From Amaurobius ferox (taxonomy: Eukaryota > Arthropoda > Arachnida > Araneae > Amaurobiidae), in NCBI GenBank assembly GCA_951213105.1, contig OX578137.1:61640736-61704735 (forward strand): a DNA stretch of 64,000 nucleotides, written 5' to 3'. Below the pieces are notes generated by a model. That model saw only the letters and a list, made by a program, of their open reading frames with translations. It made no database searches and was not told the origin of the DNA. Below are positions 1-10,820 of this stretch, piece by piece. The translations under genes and the position numbers were made by a program. Position 1 is the first letter of the stretch, and each line of letters opens with the position of its first letter.

Positions 1-1017
1 AGTATTCCACGTATATTTAAATTTTATTAAATACAGTGATCAACATAGAATGAATTATATACGATCTATGAATTATATACGATCATTATATGAATTGGAG
101 AAGAATTTTATTCTTAGATTATATCTAAAAGCTTTTATTTCTCTGAATACAGCATACAGTTTTATCCGCAATGCAAAAATTAAAATTACATATCAAATTC
201 AATAGTGAGGATTTCAAATGTGCGGAACAGTTATATTTTGAATTATTGTTTATTTTTTAAAGTTTCTGTGAAAATATTGGTTTATTCACATTTACATAAA
301 TACGAGCTGTGAATTTTTACCAACTTCCATCAAACGACGTTGGTAGACCTCAACCGGCAGCTCTTGTTGACTATTCCTATGTACATCTCAGCTATAAACA
401 CCTCAGACGCTTGCCACACACCGCTAACCTGCCAGTCACAGTCCCAAATTTTTGTCACATCTGATATTTGGAAGCTAATACACTAGAGCATGAGATGGCT
501 GCATCAACAGAAATAATAACTAAATTCCAGTTTGCATTTATACAAATGGGATTTAAAATTCTCTATATATCAAAACTATGTATCAAGATGTAAACAAACT
601 ATGTATCAAAATGAATATTTTTATTGATCCAATTAGTCGTAGAAATTTCCGAAAAAAGTGTCAGTCCAAGATATATATCACTGCTCAAAAACCTAGGACT
701 TGATTTTCCACGGACTTTCGATGTCGTAGCACTAGGCCATTAAATTTTTAAGTCTATAAAGATTCGAGTTAAAAAAACATTTTAAAATTATTCAATATCA
801 GTAATGTGTAGAACAAATCTTTGCAAAATTATTATTGTTAGAAACGTAACTGTGATTTTGAACTAAATTTATATCGCAATTATTTTCTACATCTATATGC
901 TGAGTTATAACATTTTTATTCACTTAACGCATTTACTCATGATTGACGTACACGTAAATTTAATAGAATTTCGTAGGAGGTGGGGGGGGGGGGGAGGCTT
1001 AACGTTCAACAATTCCA
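1..1017. other. AT-rich sequence left of the duplicated block
   Basis: No gene is visible. The stretch is AT-rich, with a short repeat of a tatacgat motif near 58-90 and a run of 13 G at 982-994. It has no counterpart just left of 41800, so the homology between the two duplicated blocks seems to begin right after it. Confidence 0.5.
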
Positions 1018-3761
1018 TGGTGCCGTGAACTTGGCTCTGGGTGACCCACTTTAAATTTGTATCGGTTTAAAAATTTATTATTCTACGACAAAATATTTTA
1101 AATTGAATTCTTGGTGGAGAAGTTTGATAAAAAGGTTGAAAATGTGTTGATATGTGGAATGGGGACAATTAAGATGACAAATTAAATACTGTTTACAACT
1201 AAAGACTTAAAATTCTTAGATGAAAGACTTAAAATTCTTAGATGAAAGTGTTTCAGAACTATCTTTATCTTTCTTTCTGGTGAATATTTTGAATTACATT
1301 TCCATGTTACAAAATTAGTCTAGTTTCTATTGTTGGCAGCGAAAGGATATAGAATTGTGAATTTACTACTTTTGAGAGGCAAAGAAGTGTAAAGTTTTAA
1401 AATATTCCTTTGATCATTATCCCTAATTAGAATTTTCAAATTATTTTGTTTTTCCGGTGACCTAAAAGTTGAGGTGGATCGAATGGAAAAAAGGCTAAAA
1501 TTCCTGCTCGAGTGGAAGTAGTTGATTAATTTAAAATGCAATTTTCAGTTCTTTGACTATCTCTTTGCTCCATCCCCCCTAATTCAAATTCTCAAAATTT
1601 TAGATTTTTCTCTTGATTCCAAAGTTGATACGGATTGAATGACATTGAAAGCAAAAGTCTGGCTATAGTGAAAGTGCTTGATAATTTTGATACAACACCC
1701 TATCAGTAAGTCAGTTTCGTGCATATTATACAGATACAGTAGAACATGTTTAAATCAAACTCTAAAAATTAAAAAAATATTTGAATTACCGAAGTTTTTT
1801 CATAAATATTCGAAGTTATTGCAGAGTTCACCACAAAGAATATTTTGAGTGGTATTTTTACTCCATTCTGAAAATTTAAGGTGTAATTTTCTGAACTACA
1901 CAGCATGATTAAACACATAAAGGATTAATATTATAAAGCATTTTTATATATTTTTGTAAAAACCGCAATACTTATTTTTAAAAATAATAATAAAAATAAC
2001 TAACAATAGGTAGGTGTTTTCTTGCTTATCTGGAGCGACTACTTTTGTCTTGTGCAAAAAAAGATGCTTATGCTCATTTTGCCTCTGAAATCGGCTGATA
2101 CCTTTATATTTTTGTTTTATGCAATTTTACCAGCAAAAGTTTTAATCAACAAATATAAATATTTCATGTATAAATAGTAGTTTTTCTTAATATATGTATA
2201 TTGTTTAAATAGCAATAAAAAGTTTTATTGTTTCATTGTAACTATAAAATTGTATATGAATTCATATACTATAAAACTGTATATGAAATCATATACCATA
2301 AAATTGTATATGAATTAGCCAGTGACAAAAATTGATCGCATAAGCATACTAAAGTGAGGTAACAGCATAACAATATATTAATATGTATGAGGAAAATGTA
2401 CCAAAGTAACAATACAAAAATATTTGTCGTAAACCTTTATTGCAAACTTCACATATAAAATGGGATAAGGTGAAAATGCAAATATATATCCAGGAATTAA
2501 AACTTATAAAAGAGGATGAGTTAGAAGAAAAATTCAAATTTTTAAGTAAAAAATTTTGATACATAGTTTTAGCCGGTGGTGAAATTTTGATGAGTGAACA
2601 TGCATTTTGGTGAATTTCTGACATGTAATTACGTATCTTAGTGAACTCTGATACCATCACAATAAATAAAACTACTGCTTGTGTGAATATAACTTTCTAA
2701 TATTTCCTTGAAAAAAGCAGTCACCTAATTGCCATATGCTTGCTCATCGCCTAATTATCTTATGCCTATTTTCTTTAAGAAAGTAACATAAAGTTATTTT
2801 CTGGTGCCATGTCATCTGTCTTTCATTTTTCTGTTGTAATATTTTCATGAATTAATACAATAAAATGAATAGTAACAGTTCCTTCAAAAAAATAAAAATA
2901 TGGGGAAAACAAATAAGGAAATTTTTGTTGCCCACACAGTGTATGTAAAAACAAATTGAGTACTTTTTGGGTCCTGTACAGTGTATAAGTACAATAAAAC
3001 TATTATATCAATGACACATGAAATTGCAAACTTTCATTGAAATTACGAACTTTCATAAGCGATGGAGGGATAGACAGGGAAACAAATTATGGTGGCTAAT
3101 ATTTTTAATTCACGGGATTTTCACGGAGTTGGAAATATTTTTAATATTTTTCTGACTTTTGAGCCTACTTTTGAAGCTCCCTGATAATTTCAGGTAAAGT
3201 AGGTACAACCCTAATAAAGCAAAAAAAAATGTGTGAATTTTGTAAAGGGAAACATTTTTAATATTCTAAATAAAACAAATGGATTAACAGAATGACAAAT
3301 ATATAAGCCAAAAACTTTATTCAATTAAACTTTATTATTTATTTAAAAAATATTTTAACATTCATAACAGAAATTTTCCATCGATATCTCTTTCTTATGT
3401 TTGACAACAACTATATAAAAACAAACAAACAATAAAGAAAAAAGTAAAAGACATTTAATATAAATTTTTTAGAAAACATGAACAATTTAATACAAGGTAT
3501 TTTGCTGATATTATTAAGCGATGAGAAATATACAGCATTTTTCTATAATTGTAAAACAAATACCAAAACAAAAGAGATTTTAAAACAGTCAAATTATTTT
3601 TTGTACTTTTTTCCCCTTTAAAGTGCTATATGAAGTAAAGTAGAAATTGGACAGACATATATTTAAAATTATAACCTATGATGCATTTATTACATCATGT
3701 GAATTCACTATTAATCATAAAAAAGCAATATTAAAACAGAGTATACAAGATTGATATAAAG
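1018..3761. other. 3' flank of macrodomain copy A, no gene seen
   Basis: AT-rich flanking DNA retained in both duplicated blocks. Open frames here, such as the 103-codon minus frame at 2349-2660, have biased Phe/Ile/Ser/Asn composition and no recognisable domain. I regard them as chance frames. A short repeated word (tatatgaattcatata type) occurs around 2255-2310. Confidence 0.5.
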
Positions 3762-3947
3762 GTATTAACCAGTTTCAGGGGCAAAGAACAGCCTTCTTCT
3801 TCAGGATAAAAAGAAAGAACAATAGCACCAGCAAGAACAAGAGTGTGTCCTTTGACAGACACAACCTTGAATTTGTAGAACCGTGTGCTCTGTTTTTCTT
3901 TATCTTGAAGAACAAAGCTGTTTTATGCCTCAGAAACAAGTTGATAC
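3762..3947. repeat. Foldback (inverted-repeat) element, copy 1
   Basis: The left arm, from about 3762 to 3828, is roughly complementary to the right arm, about 3885-3947. Termini are GTATTAACCAGTTTC and GAAACAAGTTGATAC, with a loop of about 60 bp. The arms match imperfectly, so this is an aged hairpin. Related copies lie at 44330-44515 and 44772-44953 in block B. It sits about 375 bp beyond the polyadenylation signal of macrodomain copy A. The 60-codon frame that spans it follows from the hairpin and is not a gene. Confidence 0.7.
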
Positions 3948-4320
3948 TTTTAACCAACCTTGTATACCGTTAACTAACAAAATATATAATTTCTACAGAT
4001 TGATTAAGATGAGTGTTAGCCGAATTCTAATATTTTTCACAAATATTTTATTATTCAAAACATTAGGAAAATTTAGACTTAACAAACTGTCCATTTCACG
4101 ACATTGAGTTAATGAGACATTAAATCACAGTTAAACAATCAGCCCACACAAAAGCTAAGCTGTTCAACTCATTTAGGTTGTCAACACTGGAGTAAAGATA
4201 TCGAAATTTCATTGTACTTAACAAATCTATTGTGTTTATTCAGGGCAAAGTTTCTTCACCTAATATAAGTGTTTGACAAATTATTATAACTTTCATTACA
4301 TAAATAAAATTACACTAATA

Positions 4321-4326
4321 TTTATT
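4321..4326 (-). promoter_or_regulatory. Polyadenylation signal AATAAA, copy A
   Basis: AATAAA on the minus strand, 24 bases after the stop codon of the terminal macrodomain exon. The same signal is kept at the matching place in copy B (45341-45346), which supports its use. Confidence 0.6.
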
Positions 4327-4349
4327 TATATAAAAAAATATTTCATCTT

Positions 4350-4433
4350 TTAAACAGGAAAATATTCTTGCATTAAAGATTCATAAATGGCGACATCAAC
4401 AGGATGAAAGAGACAGAATATCACTCTGTCAAA
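4350..4433 (-). CDS. Macrodomain protein copy A, exon 6 (terminal)
   Basis: After a TTTTTAG acceptor the exon reads FDRVIFCLFHPVDVAIYESL, then MQEYFPV and a TAA stop: 27 codons plus stop in phase 0. This is the typical MacroD C-terminus: the last beta strand (RVIFCLF) followed by the final helix that ends in a YFPV-like tail. It joins exon 5, which ends on a complete codon before GTAAGT. The exon is 84 bp, the same as in copy B, with two residue differences (H/L and L/V). The polyadenylation signal follows within 30 bases. Confidence 0.9.
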   Translation of the reverse strand, partial: FDRVIFCLFHPVDVAIYESLMQEYFPV

Positions 4434-5055
4434 CTAAAAAAGAAAACAAAACAGTTAATAGCTGGCAGTAAATAAATCCTCTTATTTGTTAGTTAAATAA
4501 ATGCAAAATATGAAAATCAAAAAACCATTGATATAAACGCAGAAGTTTATATTAAAATGCAGTTGTAATTAAAATGATTTCTAGTGATTTAAAAAACATA
4601 ATGCTATTTTACTATCAATATAACGGTCGTAAAAGATATAGAAATTTTGTTACAGAGATATGGTGAAACATTGATCAGAAAACATGAAGAGCTATAGAGC
4701 TAGTGCCTGCAGTTCCCAAGCAACAAAAAGGGATGCTTCTTGGAAATTTCTGTTAGACAATGCCTAATCAGTACATTAAAAATATTTAAAATTATACCCA
4801 TAACAAATTAACCCTAGATATTTTGAGATCACCACCAAATATAAGATCTAAAAAAATAATAATTTATTTATATAATGTACCAGAATTTAAATATACTTCA
4901 TACCTAAAAGTTTAGATCATATAGGTTTAAATGAATATCCATATATTCAGGCAAATCACAATATTAATGTCTTTGTTTGAATGTAATTATTAATTTAATT
5001 TTTATTATTTCGCAAATGATTATACTGAGATTAAGGAGAAGACATTTAATAAATG

Positions 5056-5789
5056 CAGGATGATTAAAAAAAGATGGTCCAAACTTTACGAGGTGGTAGC
5101 ATACACCAAACCAAACATTTTTTGCCCCGTTAGTTTACTGGGTCAGAAATGAAACGCAAAGGCGTTACAAGGCGCTTACTTCTCGGGAAGCGACCGCTTC
5201 GCAAACTTAAAAGCGTCATTCTGGTTGTTATTTTCTGGTTAAAGAATTAAACCAAGTATGCAAATTTCATCTAGGAAAGAAGAGGAACCCTTATGCAAAT
5301 TAAAAACTATCTGAACATTTACGAGCCGATGGATTGGGCTAGGTGGTCTTATAGCTTAGCCTCCCATGATCGCCCGATCTGTTGTGTCTTGACTTCTTTT
5401 TGTGGGGATATCGCAAAAGTATCGTCTATGACACTCCTCTTGAATCTGAAGAAGAACTCGTAGCCAGAATTTCGGCCACTGCTGCCGAAGTGCGCGACAT
5501 GCCAGGTCTGTTCGACAGAGTTCGCCAATCCCACCATCGCCGCTGTGAGAAGTGTATTCATGTTGACGGTCGCTCTTTTGAGCCATTACTGTAATTGTTG
5601 TTCATTAAATGTGGTTTTATAACTTCCAAGTCATTTTTGTGTTTTCGCCTCACCTCATGGTTTTCGCCTCGCCTCTTGGTTTCACCATTAAGCGCCCAGT
5701 GGCGCCTTTACATTTCATTTGCGACCCGATAAACTATGACGAAAATGTACCACCTAGTAAAATTTGGACCATCTTTTTTTAATCACACT
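5056..5789 (+). mobile_element. Mariner-like DNA transposon, internally deleted
   Basis: The ends carry inverted repeats of about 37 bp. The left end starts at about 5061 (TGATTAAAAAAAGATGGTCC) and the right end, around 5745-5785, is its complement with two or three mismatches. The right end is followed by TA, as expected for the mariner superfamily. The duplicated block B has the uninterrupted site (aataaatatatcaatttgc near 46050), so this copy inserted into block A after the duplication or was lost cleanly from B. Only the 3' end of a transposase gene remains inside, and at about 730 bp it is far shorter than an autonomous element. Confidence 0.8.
5327..5597 (+). pseudogene. Transposase C-terminal fragment, mariner-like
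   Basis: The fragment contains SPDL, then LDFFLWGYRKSIVYDTPLES, then an ARI..A...V motif and an FDRVRQS motif up to a TAA at 5592-5594. This is the C-terminal end of a mariner-type transposase, and the Asp of SPDL is the third catalytic acid. Upstream the reading frame shifts by one base near 5366 and has a TAG where Trp is expected, so it is not functional. There is no N-terminal or central catalytic region: the element has lost them. Confidence 0.8.
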
Positions 5790-6462
5790 GTATAACAATT
5801 CGCATATTGGATGCTACCGGTTGGGCTCCTCAGAGTACTTTATTCATCAACTGGAGCATCACTTAAGAGTTATATTTTACTTCTACATAACATATTAGAC
5901 AAAAGTCCAATAAGTCTTCGTTCAGAAGCAAGGGGCAATTTTCCGACCTCCTAATGTCTAATCGCAGAATGTGATCCTTCTTAATCTGTATCTTGCCACT
6001 TTTTAAACTACTGAATGGGAGGGCGTAACACTCCCCTTTCCTGCTACTGGTCGTTTGTGTCCTTTGTCGACTACGCGCGTTGGCTACGTTCTATAGTACG
6101 ATATCACCACTTCTAATGACGATTACCTGAAGTAGAATTTGGCTAATGCAGTTCTTATTTCCCCTTGTTTTTCCCCGAGTCATAAATTGAGTACTTGGAC
6201 TCATAAAACTGTCCAAGTTCAGCTATACATTGGCATCAGCGTGTCTGGGCCTTTGTTGAATTAAACCCAATATTGTTGCCTATTTGGGCATAGTGACTTG
6301 ACTTATTTTTTATGCTCAAATTCTTTGTCTAACAATTCGCATTGAAGTCAAGTTATGATACAACAGCTTTGTGCCCAAGAATGTATTATCCTTTCCATCA
6401 TGTCCGGGAGGTGGGGGTGGGTGAAGTTTCTAAAATATAAAATTGTAGTGGTTTTCAATATT

Positions 6463-6807
6463 TAGGCTTTCTTAAGTTTTGTGGATGCAAGGCTGGACCA
6501 TCAACATCAGACCATCATTTACTTCCTGACATCAACAAGGCTGAAATATTATTTAATGAACTAGGAATTCCATTGGAATTGCACTATATTATTCAATTGC
6601 AAGAAAATGAACTTATAATGATATATGGAGGCTGATGAGAATGTTAGGTGTACCAAAGAAATGTCTGATAAGAATCTCATAAGTGCCTTATTGAATATTA
6701 ACAATGAAGTGGTCGATTCGTTAGATGAAAAAACTAATAAAAATTTTGAATCTCCTTCCACCATAAAATAAGCCATGAATGTGATTCAAGTGCTTCAGAA
6801 TAATTGA
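6463..6807 (+). pseudogene. Unidentified coding remnant, block A copy
   Basis: The frame beginning LGFLKFCGCKAG and, further on, a frame with KEMSDKNLISALLN followed by NNEVVDSL and AMNVIQVLQNN both have counterparts in block B (about 52850-53204). They share residues and the same stop position. The block A copy has an internal TAA before AMNV and stops in the middle part. The acidic C-terminal part ending in a short helix resembles the tails of pogo/Tigger-type transposases, but this is only a resemblance. I do not assign a function. Confidence 0.4.
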
Positions 6808-8570
6808 CAAATAATAAAAATGGTGACTTCCATGACATCAACAATTTAGAAAATGGTGTTATTGAATACTCGAGGCAAAATTTACAACAGATACAAATAA
6901 CATCGTTCAAGAAAAGCTGGAAAGCACGCAGTATATATAACCTTTTGTTCTGTTTCATTTCTGCTGTGAGTCACATGAAATAAAATTTATCTTATTTAGT
7001 TTTTAACTTCAGTTATTCATTTTTAAATTATTGCTACACTGTAGTTCATATAGTTTCTTAATTAAAGAAGCATTTTTTTCTAAAATTATAAAAATTTATA
7101 GTGTGTGATTGGGGTATTCCATTTCCCTCAGAACCACCCATAAAGTTGGAAAAAGAATGTTTGATATAAGGAACATTTGATATAATGTCCCTAGAGTGAG
7201 GGTCCCATCAAGATCATTATAAAGAGAAATTCAATAAAATGATTTCAAAGATACATTTACTGTAAGTTCATTGCTAACCTAGCGTAAAAATTTGCATTAA
7301 AAAATAATACAAAAACATTTTACTTGAACATAAACACACTTTTAAGGACATAGCATGTTTTAGAGTGTTCTCGAAATAGTTTCTATATAAATGCAAATTC
7401 GAATTCTTTTTATATTTTTATTATTCAGTACTTTAATAAAGTGTTTTGTACCTCTGGCGTCTTTTAAAGTACCTAGTATATTACATAGATAAAGTTTCAT
7501 GAAATATCTTACATCGAGTAACGGCAATATTTTATAAAGTACCCTGTATCTTTATCTTCTTCTAAAAATATAGATATAGTTTTACAGCGTACCTTTTATT
7601 GAGTATTGATGATACTTTCTAAAAGTATCTTGCATTGAGTATTGATGGTACTTTTAAAAAGTATCTTCCCCAGCCCTGGATTGCATAGCAAAAAAATCTG
7701 ATGTGGGCAGCACATGACTTTCCTTATATAATACAATGAATTTACTACTTTTACAGTAAAAAAAAATAGATTATTTTTATAGCAGTTATTTATATTCTTT
7801 CCAAGATATTGAATTTTCGCCAATGAGTCATCATTGATTTAGAGTCAGTTTTATCCATTTGGCGAGTTTTTCGTTAATTTAGCAACATTTAAAAAAGTCA
7901 CCAAGTTGGTGACATTCCACCAAATTCATCGCCAAAATCTCGCCAAGCGTTATGGACGAAGAAATAAGTTATTATTACAGCAGATAAATGACTATTGGCG
8001 TTCAAATACAAAAGTATTACTCAAAGTATATTTTTTCATGAATGGAACGAGCTAGATCCACGAGAATGGTGTCATCAAATTTATCGCATGGTATTACATA
8101 AGAGAAGTGAACATGTTTCTCAATAGGAATTTTTTTTTTATTTTATATGACTTTTTGATAATTTGTTTGAAAAATGTACAATATCTCGAGAACGGTTCAT
8201 GTTAGCTTTCTAAAATTTATGTCAATCGTTTTCTAATGAGAAATTACATAAAAAATGTCTATTTGCGTAATTTTATTAGAGGTTTTGATTATTTGACGAT
8301 TTTTTCAGAAATTCACTCGAAACTTTAGGGGGATTCTGAACATTCGATTGCGTATAGTTAATCAGTTTAATTTGCGTATAATTAATCAGTTTTCAATGTC
8401 ATATAAACTGAAATTTATTTTCAGAAATTATAATTATAGTTAGTAAAAAAACAATAAAATTTACATAAATTTATAAATATTTTATGGATTTCAAAACCAG
8501 TAGGTGCTTTGATTGAGTAAGAATAGTACAGCATAACACACTAGTACCACAGAAAAAAATACAAACTTAC

Positions 8571-8779
8571 AGAAGATTCATTTTGTTCTAGAAATACTCG
8601 CACTGTTTTTAAAGAAATATGAGCAGCACTTATTTTGGGATATCTATAAACGCCTGTTGAAATACAAGGAAATGCAATAGTCCTCAGACCGTTTTCTTTA
8701 GAGATAATTAAGGAGTTCAAATAACAGCTTCGTAAGAGGTCGCTTATTTCTCCAACAGGCCCAACAGTATGAATCACAT
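8571..8779 (-). CDS. Macrodomain protein copy A, exon 5
   Basis: The acceptor TCTTTAG is followed by AT GTG ATT CAT, so the first codon is completed by the T at the end of exon 4 (Tyr). The exon carries the core IHTVGP strand, LLRSCYLNSL helix, GLRTIAFPCISTGVYRYP loop and the KTVRVFLEQNESS helix, then a GTAAGT donor. The 209-bp length equals copy B. In the family the STG-x-aromatic-Gly-x-Pro loop wraps ADP-ribose. Here the aromatic Tyr and the Pro are kept, but the expected Gly after Tyr is Arg. HTVGP is intact. Strong match to MacroD proteins. Confidence 0.92.
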
Positions 8780-9389
8780 CTAAAGAATAAAAACATTCAA
8801 TTAAAACAATCAACAATATATCAAAGTTAGACTTCAGATTTGTAGTCCTACATTAAGAAAATGGCATTCCATGGATTTCTCTTTAATTGATAATAAAATG
8901 TATAAGATTTTAAAAAGAAACGTGTTATTTGATACTGAAAGTGAATAATATAAGAGTAATAAGTGAGTTCTTTAACTTTTTTTCCATGAGTGTAAAACAG
9001 AAAAGAAAACTTGCTAAAAGAAGAAAACAGGAACCACCTCCTCTTTACCAACCCTTATTTACCATGTTCACCAACCCTTATTTACCATGTGTATACATTA
9101 AAATTTCAAAATAATACGTTTGGTTACAATAAACACGTTTGGTTAAAGTGCAATTTGAATTGCTTAGATTGTATCATATTAATTCTAATAAAAAGGTAAT
9201 ATTGAGCAAAAGAAATATCTTCTATATTAAGCATTTTCTGAATTGCATTTTAAATTTTATTTGAAAGGCAAGACTTTACCGAAGAGAAGTCACCTTTTAC
9301 TATATTTAGTAATCTTTTCGTATATTTTATATACATTTTAACATTTTTATTCACTTTTAACAAATGTACATTTAAAAACACTTTATATA

Positions 9390-10440
9390 GTTTAACATAA
9401 TTTATATAACTATGGGGCTCTGCCCACTGCTCGCTCCACTCGCGCAACCCCCTTCGGAAGGCTTCGCCTCCTACTCGCTACGCTCCCAGAACTCGCTTCA
9501 TATCTATCTTTCCTAAAAATTCTACTTTCAAAAATCTCTTTTCTATTCCTGCCTATTTTCCGCAGGAGAGAAAAGCAGGGATTTTTCTTAGCACAGGGAG
9601 TCCAAAACCTGAATTCCTTGATCATGAGCTAGCTTCGCGAGCTATTTCAGGCCAAATTAACGTTTAAATCGATAAACGTTTCATTTCATCGCATTACCCT
9701 ATTATTTCTCTATAAATGTACCACATTTCATATTTTTCTATGCTAGAGTTTTTACGGTACGAGACAGAGAAATCGCTAGACATGCCGATACGAAAAAAAA
9801 GTTCACTTCAGAAGTGTATAAAAAGTAAAATATCTCAAAAACAAACTAAAATCAAAATTAAATCAACTTTAATCAAAATTAAAAAAGGGGCTCCGTCCTG
9901 CAAAAATTCACCCATGTAGGTACCTGCCTGCAAAAATTTGTGGTTTTGCTATTGTTAGTCTATCCAGGACGCGAACTCGCATCTCAAATATTTTGTATTT
10001 GACTTTGACATTAAATATTTCTTAAAGTACAATATATATCAAAAAACGATTTATTTCAGCGTATTACCCAAAGCTTTTTCTACAAGTGTACCTAGTTTCA
10101 TATTTTTATATGCAATAGTTTTTGCGGTACGAAGCAAAGAATCTCGAGAAACGAGAAATTTGTTAAACAGAGGGGGCAGCAGCTACTTTTTTTTAATATA
10201 GAGATATACAAATGTTTTGTTTTTTGACCTTAAATATTTGAATTATTGAAATTTTTTGTTTACTTTAATCATCAGTTTAAATTTTAAATGTTTGTGAACA
10301 TTTAAAGTCTAAATAAATATATTTGGCCATTAATATTGTGTATTACAAGTGGCCTATCATTTAGTTATCCATTTTTAAAAATGAAATATATAAAAACAGA
10401 TGACAGACGTATATATTATTTGACGCAGGATGCTCTTACT
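9390..10440. repeat. Interspersed repeat inserted in block A
   Basis: Copy B runs uninterrupted from the sequence matching 9360 to that matching about 10450 (near 55400-55480), so about 1.05-1.1 kb was gained in A or lost in B. The stretch is unlike its surroundings. It has a GC-richer head at 9411-9490 and a directly repeated part: 9690-9790 resembles 10060-10160 (cattaccc, tttcatatttttcta and tttttacggtacga words). No protein frame with a known domain is seen. The nature of the element is unknown. The edges are approximate. Confidence 0.5.
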
Positions 10441-10764
10441 TCTTAACGAATGTATAAACTATGTTACTCGATAAGTGTACTTCAACTAAAGTAATTTATT
10501 CTCACCCAAATTGAGTAATATTTTTCAGTTTTCAGCCATTAAGATTGAAATTAATAGATATAAAGCGGTTATCATGGACTACAATGAGCCCTCAAATTAC
10601 ATTTAATGTACATTGTAATAATTAATGTCTTTATTATTAAAATTAATATTATAAATACTTGTTTTTCCACAATGATTAATTTTTAAATTGGCTAAACATA
10701 AAATCAAATGCCCTCAAATTACATTTAATATACACTGTAATAATTAATGTCTTTATTATTAAAA

Positions 10765-10787
10765 TCTATATAAATAAAATTGAAAAT

Positions 10788-10820
<33 letters not shown>

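Larger units (their letters stand above)
4434..8570 (-). other. Intron 5 of macrodomain copy A
   Basis: About 4.1 kb of AT-rich intron bounded by GTAAGT and AG. It contains the mariner-like insertion at 5056-5789, a coding remnant at 6463-6807 and small palindromic repeats built on agtatc and agtacc words around 7440-7670. Apart from the insertion it aligns with intron sequence in copy B. Confidence 0.75.

Noticed and set aside
982..994. Poly-G run (also near 52090 and 34740) as a possible G-quadruplex or assembly gap signal
   Set aside because: Homopolymers of 9-14 G without further structure. No functional claim is supported.
2349..2660. 103-codon minus open frame
   Set aside because: Chance-like composition, no domain, no splice or promoter context, and not kept open in block B.
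3775..3957. 60-codon minus frame with a matching 60-codon frame at 44343-44525, looking like a conserved small protein with a hydrophobic segment
   Set aside because: Both frames lie across the foldback element. Residues differ too much between the copies, and the third copy (44772-44953) has an indel that breaks the frame.
5349..5586. Minus-strand frames over the mariner-like relic
   Set aside because: Antisense shadows of the transposase fragment on the plus strand.
9410..9625. 71-codon minus frame in a GC-richer patch
   Set aside because: It falls in an interspersed repeat that is absent from block B. Codon pattern and residues show no domain.
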